Below, one piece after another: positions 1-6,173 of a stretch of 6,508 nt of DNA. Position numbers and translations under genes: made by a program. The notes beneath the pieces were generated by a model. That model ran no database searches. It saw only the letters and a program-made list of their open reading frames with translations, and was not told the DNA's origin. The DNA lies in contig CALKFX010000038.1 in assembly GCA_938084875.1 (NCBI GenBank), positions 1 through 6,508 of the forward strand. Reading direction: 5' to 3'. Within the stretch, counting starts at the first letter, position 1. Each line of letters begins with the position of its first letter. This DNA is from an uncultured Flavobacteriales bacterium (GTDB taxonomy: Bacteria > Bacteroidota > Bacteroidia > Flavobacteriales_D > Parvicellaceae).

Positions 1-18
1 AACTGGTTGAAAAGTTAG

Positions 19-906
19 TTATTTAAAAAATTTTGAAACGAAGAGTTCTTTTGTGTTGTGCTTCCAGGTATAAAATCCCTCTCCAGATTTCACACCTAAT
101 TTGCCAGCTGTAACCATGTTTACTAACAATGGACATGGAGCATATTTGTCGGTCCCAAAACCTTGCTGAAGTACTTTTAGAATTGCAAGACAAACATCTA
201 GTCCAATAAAATCTGCTAATTGCAATGGCCCCATTGGGTGTGCCATACCAAGCTTCATAACAGTATCTATTTCTTCAACTCCAGCTACCCCTTCGTGCAA
301 AGTAATAATTGCTTCGTTGATCATTGGTATTAAAATTTTATTTGCTACAAATCCTGGAAAATCGTTTACTTCTACTGGTGATTTGCCAATTTTTTTAGAA
401 AGCATCATAATAGTTTCCAATGTATGATTAGATGTAGAATAGCCTTTAATTACTTCAATTAGCTTCATTATTGGAACAGGATTCATAAAATGCATTCCGA
501 TCACTTTGTCTGGTCTTGAGGTATTTGCCGCTATTTTAGTAATAGAAATAGAGGAAGTATTGGTCGATAAAATACATTCATTAGGGCTGTGTAAATCAAT
601 TTCTTTAAAAATAGAAAGTTTTATATCTAAGTTTTCTGTAGCTGCTTCAATAACCAATTCGGCATTTTTGACACCATTTTTAATTTCTGAAATAGTAGTT
701 AAATTATTCAAAGTATTTTCTTTCTGCAACTCAGTTATTTTCTCTTTGGCAACCATTCTATCTAAATTCCTAGAAATTGTTTTAACTGCTTTTTCTAAAG
801 CTTCTTGAGAAACATCTATTAAATTAACTTGGTAGCCATTTTGAGCAAAAACATGAGCTATTCCATTCCCCATTGTTCCAGCACCTATTACAGAAATATT
901 TTTCAT
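19..906 (-). CDS. hbd: 3-hydroxybutyryl-CoA dehydrogenase (NAD-dependent, short 3-hydroxyacyl-CoA dehydrogenase family)
   Basis: This 295-residue cytoplasmic enzyme should interconvert (S)-3-hydroxybutyryl-CoA and acetoacetyl-CoA with NAD(H), in fatty-acid or butyrate-type acyl-CoA metabolism. The N-terminal Rossmann fold carries GAGTMG at residues 8-13, and an acidic residue (D31) ends the second strand, which favours NAD over NADP. The family's catalytic positions are visible: S118 in NTSS, H139 in GMHFMNP, E151 in KLIEVI and N189 in PGFVANK. The C-terminal helical dimerisation domain has HPMGPLQLADFIGLD (223-237) and ends in a typical GEGFYTW followed by about 14 extra residues. Length matches the single-function family (about 280-295), so it is not a FadB/FadJ fusion. 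The ATG follows an A-rich leader (AAAAACAAAAAG), the usual context in this phylum. It is the last of four minus-strand genes, 33 bases after the sugar transferase, with no separate promoter recognised. The exact acyl chain length used cannot be read from sequence; hbd/paaH-type naming is by family. Confidence 0.93.
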   Translation of the reverse strand: MKNISVIGAGTMGNGIAHVFAQNGYQVNLIDVSQEALEKAVKTISRNLDRMVAKEKITELQKENTLNNLTTISEIKNGVKNAELVIEAATENLDIKLSIFKEIDLHSPNECILSTNTSSISITKIAANTSRPDKVIGMHFMNPVPIMKLIEVIKGYSTSNHTLETIMMLSKKIGKSPVEVNDFPGFVANKILIPMINEAIITLHEGVAGVEEIDTVMKLGMAHPMGPLQLADFIGLDVCLAILKVLQQGFGTDKYAPCPLLVNMVTAGKLGVKSGEGFYTWKHNTKELFVSKFFK

Positions 907-939
907 CTTTTTGTTTTTACTAATTTACTTAATATTAGG

Positions 940-2337
940 TTATTTCCCCGATCCTTTTAACATTATTATTATTGTGTAAAATAGAATTTTCATATCTAAA
1001 ACTAAGGACATATTTTCTACATAGAGTAAGTCAAACTTTAGTCTAGCAATCATTTCATCTACATTTTCTGCATAACCGTATTTAACTTGTCCCCAGCTTG
1101 TGATTCCTGGTTTGACATTGCTAATATGTTTGTAATGAGGAGCTTTTTTGATTATTTCATCAATATAGTACTGTCTTTCAGGTCTTGGACCTACTAATGA
1201 CATATCCCCTTTAATGACATTGAAAAATTGAGGAGTTTCGTCTAGTCTAGTTTTTCTCATGAATCTTCCAATAGGTGTAATTCTAGGATCATTTTGACTT
1301 GACAACTGCGGTCCATTTTTCTCAGATTCTAAAAACATAGACCTAAACTTAAATATTTCAAAAGGTTTGTTTTCTAATCCAATTCGCTCTTGTTTAAAAA
1401 TTATTCCCCCTTTAGAACCAAACTTTATTAGAATAGCTAAAACAATAAAAACAGGAATTAGCATAACAATTGCAATTATAGAAATTAAAAGATCTAAGAT
1501 TCTTTTGATAGTTTTTTGCCATGAGGGCATTATTTCAGGATTAACTGAAATTAGAAGAGCTCCATAAATAGAATTCATTTTTACAGAACCAGTTAGAATA
1601 CTGTACATATCTGCAATGACTTTTATCTCTACTTTTAGGTTTGCTAAATCATTTATGATTTCATTTGTCTTTGTTAAATCATCAGATTCTGTAGCTATTA
1701 TTACCTCTTCAATTTCAAAATCTTCAATGATTTTATTGATTTGATGATAATCTCCTAATTTTTCGAGCCCAGTTTCACCTAAAAGATCTTTACTATTTGA
1801 AGTAGATACGTATCCTTTAAAAAAATGTCCAGTTCCTTTTTTTAAATTGTTGATTTCATTGAAAATATCTCTTGCTTTTTTTTCACTTCCAATTAAAATG
1901 GTATTGAAACCAATTTTTTTTTGGTGGATACTACTCACAGTTTTGGAGGTAAGTAAAATTCTTGGGGAGAATGTTAGGAAAATGTGTAAAACAATTAATG
2001 CGGTTATTAGACTATAATAGTCTTGATAGGAGTTTATTTTATCGTCTAATAAAAAAGTAAAGAAAATAAAAATTATTCCTATAAACGATTGGGATAATGT
2101 TTGGGTGATTTCTTTAATACGGTATTTTTTATAAACATTTTTATAGTTTCCAAATGCAGAATAAACCAAAATCCAAAATATGGATATTAATACAGTGCTA
2201 ACTACTAATTTGTGGTTTATTTCAAATGGATAATTTTCAATGTAAGTTTTTCTGTAATAATTGAACAACAGCCAACTAATAGCAGAGGATAGAAAGTCCG
2301 AAAAGAAATAAAATATCCAAAAGTATTTCTTTCTCAT
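940..2337 (-). CDS. Polyprenyl-phosphate sugar-1-phosphate transferase (exopolysaccharide/undecaprenyl-phosphate glucose phosphotransferase type)
   Basis: This 465-residue inner-membrane enzyme should start glycan synthesis by moving a sugar-1-phosphate from a nucleotide sugar to undecaprenyl phosphate. It has the layout of large monotopic phosphoglycosyltransferases such as WbaP. Four hydrophobic segments lie at about 8-28, 43-63, 83-98 and 106-126. A soluble nucleotide-binding-like domain follows (about 143-245, opening GFNTILIGSEKKAR). A hydrophobic re-entrant helix at about 281-305 leads into the catalytic domain. That domain shows FKQERIG (314-320), KFRSM (330-334), DPRITPIGRF (350-359), the RLDE motif whose D366-E367 is the expected catalytic dyad, GDMSLVGPRPE (377-387) and KPGITSWGQV (409-418). 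All signature motifs are intact and the length is normal. The start codon overlaps the stop of the upstream lipoprotein gene as ATGA, implying translational coupling. The donor sugar cannot be told from sequence. No glycosyltransferase, flippase or polymerase gene lies in the window, so it looks like an isolated initiating enzyme. Confidence 0.94.
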   Translation of the reverse strand: MRKKYFWIFYFFSDFLSSAISWLLFNYYRKTYIENYPFEINHKLVVSTVLISIFWILVYSAFGNYKNVYKKYRIKEITQTLSQSFIGIIFIFFTFLLDDKINSYQDYYSLITALIVLHIFLTFSPRILLTSKTVSSIHQKKIGFNTILIGSEKKARDIFNEINNLKKGTGHFFKGYVSTSNSKDLLGETGLEKLGDYHQINKIIEDFEIEEVIIATESDDLTKTNEIINDLANLKVEIKVIADMYSILTGSVKMNSIYGALLISVNPEIMPSWQKTIKRILDLLISIIAIVMLIPVFIVLAILIKFGSKGGIIFKQERIGLENKPFEIFKFRSMFLESEKNGPQLSSQNDPRITPIGRFMRKTRLDETPQFFNVIKGDMSLVGPRPERQYYIDEIIKKAPHYKHISNVKPGITSWGQVKYGYAENVDEMIARLKFDLLYVENMSLVLDMKILFYTIIIMLKGSGK

Positions 2338-3209
2338 TGACGGAATATTACTTTAAAATTATCTATTAGAATCTTAATGTCATTTACAGAATTCTCATTA
2401 GTTGCAGAAATAAATAAATCAAATTCTGTTGCACTGCTAAAGAAATTAGTAGCATCTGGAATATAAAGGTAGGTTTTGTTCCAAGTGACTACATCCTCAT
2501 AAGTTGGTACAAGAGTGATTAAAGGAAATTTTTGATAGCTTGGAACACTTGCATCTTTGTGTAAAATTCCAATAGTGAAAGGAAAGTTATTTGCATAATT
2601 CATTTCTATGTAAGCAGGAATATTTAAATTTTTAGGAAAAAAATTAAAATCTAACTCATTGGTTCTGAATTCACAATAATAATCTGCACTATCCATAGCA
2701 ATTATTCCAGCATCCCCCTCAAAAAGCTCGTTTAAAGGAGATTCAATAATATTAATATCTACTTGTGAGGTGGTATGGGTTTCAAATTTATGTTGGGGAT
2801 CTTCAAAGTCTTCTATCCAAAAATAGAGCTGTTCATCATATTCTGTTGATGGTTGTAAAGACAGTATACTATCGGGGATTAAATCAATGGTTGTATCAAA
2901 TTGGGTGTAGAAAGGATATTTTTTTCTATCTGCAGAAATTCCATTTCTTTTAATTCCGGGGTAAATAGACAAATCTTGTATTCCTTCGTAATGGAGAGGA
3001 ATTATAGCGGGTAACTCATAAGCTCCTTCCAAATTACCATTAATATAAATCCATGCATCGGTTATTTTTTCGCTGCTGGTTCCTTGGTTGTTGTTAGAGA
3101 TTGAAAATTGAAAATCATCTATTTGGATAAAAGACGGTGCTTTTTCTGGTCGGTCAATTATTTGACAACTAAAATTTAATACAAGTAAAATAATGAAAAG
3201 GCGTTTCAT
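2334..3209 (-). CDS. Predicted envelope lipoprotein of unknown function
   Basis: I do not recognise a named family for this 291-residue protein. The N-terminus is a short signal peptide (MKR, then hydrophobic residues 4-13) ending at NFSC, with C15 as the probable lipidated cysteine. N at -3 is not the classical lipobox residue, but S at -1 fits. After a linker comes a region (about 27-110) rich in predicted beta strands, including KITDAWIYINGNLEGAYELP (48-67), IIPLHYEGIQDLSIYPGIK (69-87) and an aromatic-rich KKYPFYTQFDT (96-106). A second half (about 130-290) begins WIEDFED and ends DIKILIDNFKVIFR, a pattern reminiscent of jelly-roll, carbohydrate-binding-like modules; that resemblance is inference only. 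Acidic and aromatic residues are frequent. The gene sits 46 bases after the oxidoreductase and overlaps the sugar-transferase start by four bases (ATGA), so the product is probably made together with the glycan-initiating enzyme. The protein should sit in the periplasm or outer membrane. Confidence 0.8.
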   Translation of the reverse strand: MKRLFIILLVLNFSCQIIDRPEKAPSFIQIDDFQFSISNNNQGTSSEKITDAWIYINGNLEGAYELPAIIPLHYEGIQDLSIYPGIKRNGISADRKKYPFYTQFDTTIDLIPDSILSLQPSTEYDEQLYFWIEDFEDPQHKFETHTTSQVDINIIESPLNELFEGDAGIIAMDSADYYCEFRTNELDFNFFPKNLNIPAYIEMNYANNFPFTIGILHKDASVPSYQKFPLITLVPTYEDVVTWNKTYLYIPDATNFFSSATEFDLFISATNENSVNDIKILIDNFKVIFRQ

Positions 3210-3255
3210 AAAAATAAAACGCGAAAATAAGATTAATTATTATAAAAATTGATAA

Positions 3256-4227
3256 TCAATTCTGTGCCATTGTTATTTGCTCCATAATGTCTATGGTAAG
3301 CTTCAACGCCATTTTAGCAGATTCTAAATCTACTGTAGGGTTTATATTGCTCGCTATGGAATTGATAAATGATTTTAACTCTTCTTCAATAGGGTTGATT
3401 CCACTATTATTTTGTGTTTGAATCATTACACTTTCTTCAGGGATAGTTTTTGTATTTTGAAAAGGCGAATTTTCCTTTGGAATTTTATTGGAATCTAGTC
3501 TAATATATTCGTGAGATCTATTTAAAAAATCTACTGATACATAGGCGTTTTTTTGAAAAAATCTCGATTTTCTAATATTGTTTAGCGACATTCTACTTGA
3601 AGTAATGTTGGCAACACATCCGTTAATAAATTCTATTCTAGCATTGGCAATATCTGGAGTACTACTTAAAACGCTAACTCCACTTGCATTTATAGATTTA
3701 ACTGGCGATTTTACCACATGAAGTACAATGTCTAAATCGTGAATCATTAAATCATGGACTACAGAAACGTCTGTACCCCTAGAATTAAATTGGGCCAAAC
3801 GATGCACTTCAATAAATCTTGGTTGGTGAATTAATTTACTTGCTTCTGTAAAAGCAGGGTTAAATCTCTCTACATGCCCAACTTGTACTTTTTTCCCAGT
3901 TATTTGAGCAATTTTAATTAGCTTTCTAACTTCTTCTAGTGTGTGCGTTACTGGTTTTTCAATAAAGACATGTTTGTCTTGCTTCAAAGCCTCTTTGGCA
4001 CATGTATAATGAGATAAAGTAGGGGTAACTATGTCTATAATATCTGAATTTTCTATTAATTCTTGATAGGTCTCAAAAGCTTTAATATCCAATTCTGAGT
4101 TAATATTTTTTCTAACTAATGGATCACTGTCATAGAATCCAATTAAATCAACAAATGAAGCGTTTTTGAGAATTTTTAAATGAATTTTTCCTAGATGTCC
4201 AGCACCTACAACTCCAATTTTAAACAT
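3256..4227 (-). CDS. Gfo/Idh/MocA-family NAD(P)-dependent oxidoreductase
   Basis: This is a 323-residue cytoplasmic dehydrogenase of the glucose-fructose oxidoreductase/inositol dehydrogenase family, whose members oxidise or reduce a hydroxyl or keto group on sugars, inositols or nucleotide sugars. The N-terminal Rossmann domain opens with GVVGAGHLGKIH (5-16), containing GxGxxG at 8-13. The family EKP motif is at 90-92, with K91 the expected catalytic lysine, followed by GHVERFNPA (117-125). The C-terminal alpha/beta domain contains HDLMIHDLDIVLH (158-170), in which D159, H163 and D166 match the conserved acid/His region. Length is normal and nothing is missing. It is the first gene of the minus-strand cluster, ahead of a lipoprotein and a sugar-1-phosphate transferase, which makes a role in making or modifying a nucleotide sugar for a surface glycan reasonable, although substrate cannot be read from sequence. 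A near-consensus -7 element lies only four bases upstream of the ATG (see promoter entry). Confidence 0.93.
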   Translation of the reverse strand: MFKIGVVGAGHLGKIHLKILKNASFVDLIGFYDSDPLVRKNINSELDIKAFETYQELIENSDIIDIVTPTLSHYTCAKEALKQDKHVFIEKPVTHTLEEVRKLIKIAQITGKKVQVGHVERFNPAFTEASKLIHQPRFIEVHRLAQFNSRGTDVSVVHDLMIHDLDIVLHVVKSPVKSINASGVSVLSSTPDIANARIEFINGCVANITSSRMSLNNIRKSRFFQKNAYVSVDFLNRSHEYIRLDSNKIPKENSPFQNTKTIPEESVMIQTQNNSGINPIEEELKSFINSIASNINPTVDLESAKMALKLTIDIMEQITMAQN

Positions 4228-4231
4228 GCAG

Positions 4232-4239
4232 CAAAATTA
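4232..4239 (-). promoter_or_regulatory. Candidate -7 promoter element of the minus-strand cluster
   Basis: Read on the minus strand this is TAATTTTG, a full match to the Bacteroidota -7 consensus TAnnTTTG. It ends only four bases before the ATG of the oxidoreductase, so transcription would be expected to begin at or within a few bases of the start codon, giving a leaderless or nearly leaderless mRNA. No TTG of the -33 type is found at the usual 17-23 base distance, which weakens the call. The bases just before this ATG are not A-rich, unlike the leaders of hbd and pnp. Confidence 0.4.
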
Positions 4240-4300
4240 TAAAAAATGAATTCATAAAATGAGATTGTTTATTTAAAACGTTAATTATTAACATTTATTG

Positions 4301-4330
4301 TTGGCAAAAATTTAGCAACTAGTACTTTTA
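4301..4330 (+). promoter_or_regulatory. Candidate promoter of pcm
   Basis: A TTG at 4301-4303 (repeating a TTG at 4298-4300) is followed after 19 bases by TACTTTTA at 4323-4330. This fits the Bacteroidota -33/-7 arrangement at good spacing, with one mismatch to TAnnTTTG (A in place of the last G). A transcript would start near 4335-4337 and have a leader of about 25 bases. The 134-base gap between the divergent oxidoreductase and pcm must hold promoters for both directions; I see no operator-like symmetry in it. Confidence 0.35.
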
Positions 4331-4361
4331 TAATCAATTAAGAACTTTCTTTTGTAATTTA

Positions 4362-5006
4362 ATGAAGGAATCTAAATATAAAGGGTTGTGTGCAAAGTTA
4401 GTTGCTCATCTAAAAGAGAAAGGGATTAAGGACCAAAAGGTTTTAAATGCAATAAGCACAACTCCTAGACACCTCTTATTTGATTTAGTGTTTCGAGATA
4501 AATTTGCTTATCAAGATATAGCTTTCCCAATTGGGGAAAACCAAACCATAAGCCAACCTTATACCGTAGCATTTCAATCGGAACTGCTCGATGTAAAACG
4601 AGGAGATAAAGTTTTAGAAATAGGAACGGGCTCTGGGTACCAAACAGCAGTTTTATGCGAGCTAGGAGCTAAGGTGTTTTCTATAGAAAGACACAAGTCT
4701 CTTTTTCAAAGTGCAAAGTTGTTTTTAAATCAAAATAACTATAGAGCTCAATTATTTTTTGGAGATGGATTTTTAGGCAAAAAAGTATTTGCTCCTTTTG
4801 ACAGTGTGATTGTTACATGTGGAGCACCTTATGTTCCTGAGGAATTAAAAAACCAACTTAAGGTAGGTGGCAGATTGGTAATTCCAGTTGGTGAAGGAGA
4901 TGTGCAACAAATGACGCTAATTCAGCGTTTAAGTAATTCGGATTACAAAGAAACTATATATGGAGAGTTTAAATTTGTTCCAATGTTAAAAAATATAAAT
5001 AACTAG
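4362..5006 (+). CDS. pcm: Protein-L-isoaspartate O-methyltransferase
   Basis: This 214-residue cytoplasmic repair enzyme transfers a methyl group from S-adenosylmethionine to L-isoaspartyl residues in damaged proteins, allowing them to revert towards normal aspartate. The order of motifs is standard. An N-terminal substrate-side region is followed by GENQTISQPYTVA (58-70), the family-specific signature. SAM-binding motif I is VLEIGTGSGYQTAVL (84-98), then VFSIER (105-110) with the acidic ribose contact E109. GDG (134-136), FDSVIVTCGAPYVPEEL (146-162), LKVGGRLVIPVG (166-177) and the C-terminal FVPM (205-208) complete the set. Length is normal. The ATG has no Shine-Dalgarno sequence but sits in an AT-rich leader. 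It is transcribed away from the minus-strand cluster and is followed after 36 bases by a predicted outer-membrane protein gene, so the two may share a transcript, though no functional link is evident. Confidence 0.96.
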   Translation: MKESKYKGLCAKLVAHLKEKGIKDQKVLNAISTTPRHLLFDLVFRDKFAYQDIAFPIGENQTISQPYTVAFQSELLDVKRGDKVLEIGTGSGYQTAVLCELGAKVFSIERHKSLFQSAKLFLNQNNYRAQLFFGDGFLGKKVFAPFDSVIVTCGAPYVPEELKNQLKVGGRLVIPVGEGDVQQMTLIQRLSNSDYKETIYGEFKFVPMLKNINN

Positions 5007-5042
5007 AAATCAGTATAATAAATAAATTTAATTAAACTAATT

Positions 5043-5744
5043 ATGCATACTATTAGAATTTTTATAATGGTGTTGATTACAATATTCTTAAACTACTGTA
5101 ACAACTCTTTTTTCGCTCAGGACTCTTTGGCAAAGACTAAAAAAACAATTTCTATTGAGGGGCAAATTTATCCTTCATTAAATACAGATGTTTACGCTCC
5201 AAATCTCAAATTTAGATTAAATCTGAATAATTCATTTGCATTAAGAATTAATGCAGATATGAATAGATTAGTAGATTATAAAGAGATTCTAGAAATAGGT
5301 GGTGAAGGGGTAGGTTCAGTGGAAAAAATAAATTCTATGTATCAATTTACCTTGGGTTATGAAAAACAGAAGAGATTGAAAAAATCTTTGGTTTATTCAG
5401 GATTTGAGGGAGTAATAGGAATTGGCAAAAATGATGAGTACGGATCTAGAACAGACTCCATTTCATTTGTTTCTTCTTTAAATTATAACTACAAACGCCC
5501 AGTTCAAAATTTGGGATTAAGAGTTTTTTTTGGTGGAGAATATTATGTGAAATCCAATATCTATCTTGGAACCGAATTTGGTTTTTTGGTTTCAAAAATT
5601 ACCTATAAAAATGGAACCTATCAAGTCTTAAATGATGCTTCTGTAACTTCTGCTGATGTCACTGAAAAAATTCCAAAAACCTCAAAGTCTGAAATGCTTT
5701 TTTCAGGGTTGGGAGTGATAAGAGTAGGTTTTGTCTTTAAATAA
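5043..5744 (+). CDS. Secreted protein, probable small outer-membrane beta-barrel, function unknown
   Basis: No specific family is recognised for this 233-residue protein. Residues 1-25 form a signal peptide (hydrophobic stretch IFIMVLITIFL at 6-16), with likely cleavage after A25 in FFA-QD. C19 is preceded by LNY and does not form a lipobox. The mature part alternates polar and hydrophobic residues in short strands, such as KFRLNLNNSFALRINADMN (56-74), MYQFTLGYEKQ (99-109), SFVSSLNYNY (141-150), LGLRVFFGGEYYV (157-169) and NIYLGTEFGFLVSKITY (172-188). The last strand, LGVIRVGFVFK, ends one residue after an aromatic F, as the C-terminal signal of outer-membrane barrels often does. About eight strands would fit the length, but this is inference. 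A Ser/Thr/Lys-rich stretch near 196-216 could be an exposed loop. A second in-frame ATG (M9) would leave too short a signal peptide, so the first is preferred. It follows pcm by 36 bases. Confidence 0.72.
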   Translation: MHTIRIFIMVLITIFLNYCNNSFFAQDSLAKTKKTISIEGQIYPSLNTDVYAPNLKFRLNLNNSFALRINADMNRLVDYKEILEIGGEGVGSVEKINSMYQFTLGYEKQKRLKKSLVYSGFEGVIGIGKNDEYGSRTDSISFVSSLNYNYKRPVQNLGLRVFFGGEYYVKSNIYLGTEFGFLVSKITYKNGTYQVLNDASVTSADVTEKIPKTSKSEMLFSGLGVIRVGFVFK

Positions 5745-5758
5745 ATGCTCATTTAAAG
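5735..5758 (+). repeat. AT-rich inverted repeat across a stop codon, possible weak terminator
   Basis: CTTTAAAT (5735-5742) and ATTTAAAG (5751-5758) are exact reverse complements separated by an 8-base loop. The left arm covers the last codons of the outer-membrane protein gene and the first base of its TAA stop. No run of T residues follows, and the stem is almost entirely A-T, so an RNA hairpin would be weak. It lies between this gene and the rpsO promoter, where a terminator would be expected. It could also be a chance feature of AT-rich DNA. Confidence 0.35.
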
Positions 5759-5762
5759 GAAG

Positions 5763-5787
5763 TTGTTAAGATATTAAATTATATTTG
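5763..5787 (+). promoter_or_regulatory. Promoter of rpsO (and possibly pnp)
   Basis: TATATTTG at 5780-5787 is a full match to the Bacteroidota -7 consensus TAnnTTTG and is followed by CA, a common extension. A TTG at 5763-5765 could act as the -33 element, but the 14-base spacing is shorter than the usual 17-23. Transcription would start near 5792-5795, giving a leader of about 32-35 bases before the rpsO ATG. The -7 match is the best in the window and sits where a strong ribosomal-protein promoter is expected. Confidence 0.65.
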
Positions 5788-5826
5788 CAGCCGATTTAAC
5801 ATCACAATAACTTAAATAGTGTTGAC

Positions 5827-6096
5827 ATGTATATTGATTCAAAAAAGAAAAAAGATATTTTTAAGAAGTTCGGTAAAGGGGAGTCTGACACCGGATCTGC
5901 AGAAGGACAAATTGCTTTGTTCTCTCATAGAATTAAACATTTAACTGATCACCTTAAGTCTAATAAAAAAGACTTTAATACACAGAGATCATTAATCAGA
6001 TTAGTTGGTAAAAGAAGAAACCAATTAGATTATTTAAAAAATAAAGATATCGAAAGATACAGAGCCATTATCAAAAAATTGAATATTAGAAGGTAA
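5827..6096 (+). CDS. rpsO: Ribosomal protein S15 (uS15)
   Basis: This is the complete 89-residue small-subunit protein that binds 16S rRNA at the central-domain three-way junction early in 30S assembly and contributes to a bridge with the large subunit. The signature region is intact: DTGSAEGQIALFSHRI (21-36), HLTDHLKSNKKDFNTQRSL (38-56), then LVGKRRNQLDYLK (59-71) and a basic C-terminus. Length equals the family standard of 88-89 residues, which supports the chosen ATG. No Shine-Dalgarno sequence precedes it. It ends in tandem stops TAA TAG. As in many bacteria, pnp follows directly. S15 represses its own translation through leader structures in several phyla, but the short leader here shows no obvious stable fold, so such control is not supported by the sequence. 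Confidence 0.98.
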   Translation: MYIDSKKKKDIFKKFGKGESDTGSAEGQIALFSHRIKHLTDHLKSNKKDFNTQRSLIRLVGKRRNQLDYLKNKDIERYRAIIKKLNIRR

Positions 6097-6122
6097 TAGG
6101 CTTTGAACAAACGTATTGGAGG

Positions 6123-6154
6123 GGACTATTGCGCTAGCGTGATGGTCCTTTTTT
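6123..6154 (+). terminator. Hairpin plus T-run between rpsO and pnp (terminator/attenuator or mRNA-processing element)
   Basis: Arms GGACTATTGCG (6123-6133) and CGTGATGGTCC (6138-6148) pair without mismatch over 11 bp around a CTAG tetraloop, and TTTTTT follows at 6149-6154. Three of the pairs are G-U. In the opposite strand these would be A-C mismatches, so the structure is suited to plus-strand RNA only. It is conspicuously GC-rich compared with its surroundings. The form is that of a Rho-independent terminator, ending 19 bases before the pnp start, so it would limit read-through from rpsO into pnp. In E. coli the rpsO-pnp interval holds both a terminator and an RNase III-cut hairpin through which PNPase controls its own mRNA; an equivalent role here is inference. 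Confidence 0.82.
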
Positions 6155-6173
6155 ATAAAATTAAAATAGAAAA

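Noticed and set aside
506..808. Open frame of 100 codons on the plus strand
   Set aside because: It lies wholly inside the 3-hydroxybutyryl-CoA dehydrogenase gene on the other strand, whose protein has all its family motifs; the frame's product is low-complexity and unlike any known protein.
1367..1567. Open frame of 66 codons on the plus strand
   Set aside because: Antisense to the conserved catalytic part of the sugar transferase; no start context or protein signature supports it. The same holds for the 62-codon frame at 2765-2953 inside the lipoprotein gene.
3210..3255. Promoter or terminator between the oxidoreductase and lipoprotein genes
   Set aside because: Only a mismatched -7-like TATTTTCG and a 5-bp imperfect stem are present in this very AT-rich 46-base gap, not enough to separate the two genes.
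5790..5826. S15 autoregulatory leader structure before rpsO
   Set aside because: The expected leader is only about 35 bases and AU-rich; I found no stable stem or clear mimic of the 16S rRNA binding site.
6097..6105. TAGGCTTTG downstream of rpsO as a separate pnp promoter
   Set aside because: It has three bases between TA and TTTG instead of two, and the only nearby upstream TTG (6079-6081) is 15 bases away, outside the usual spacing.
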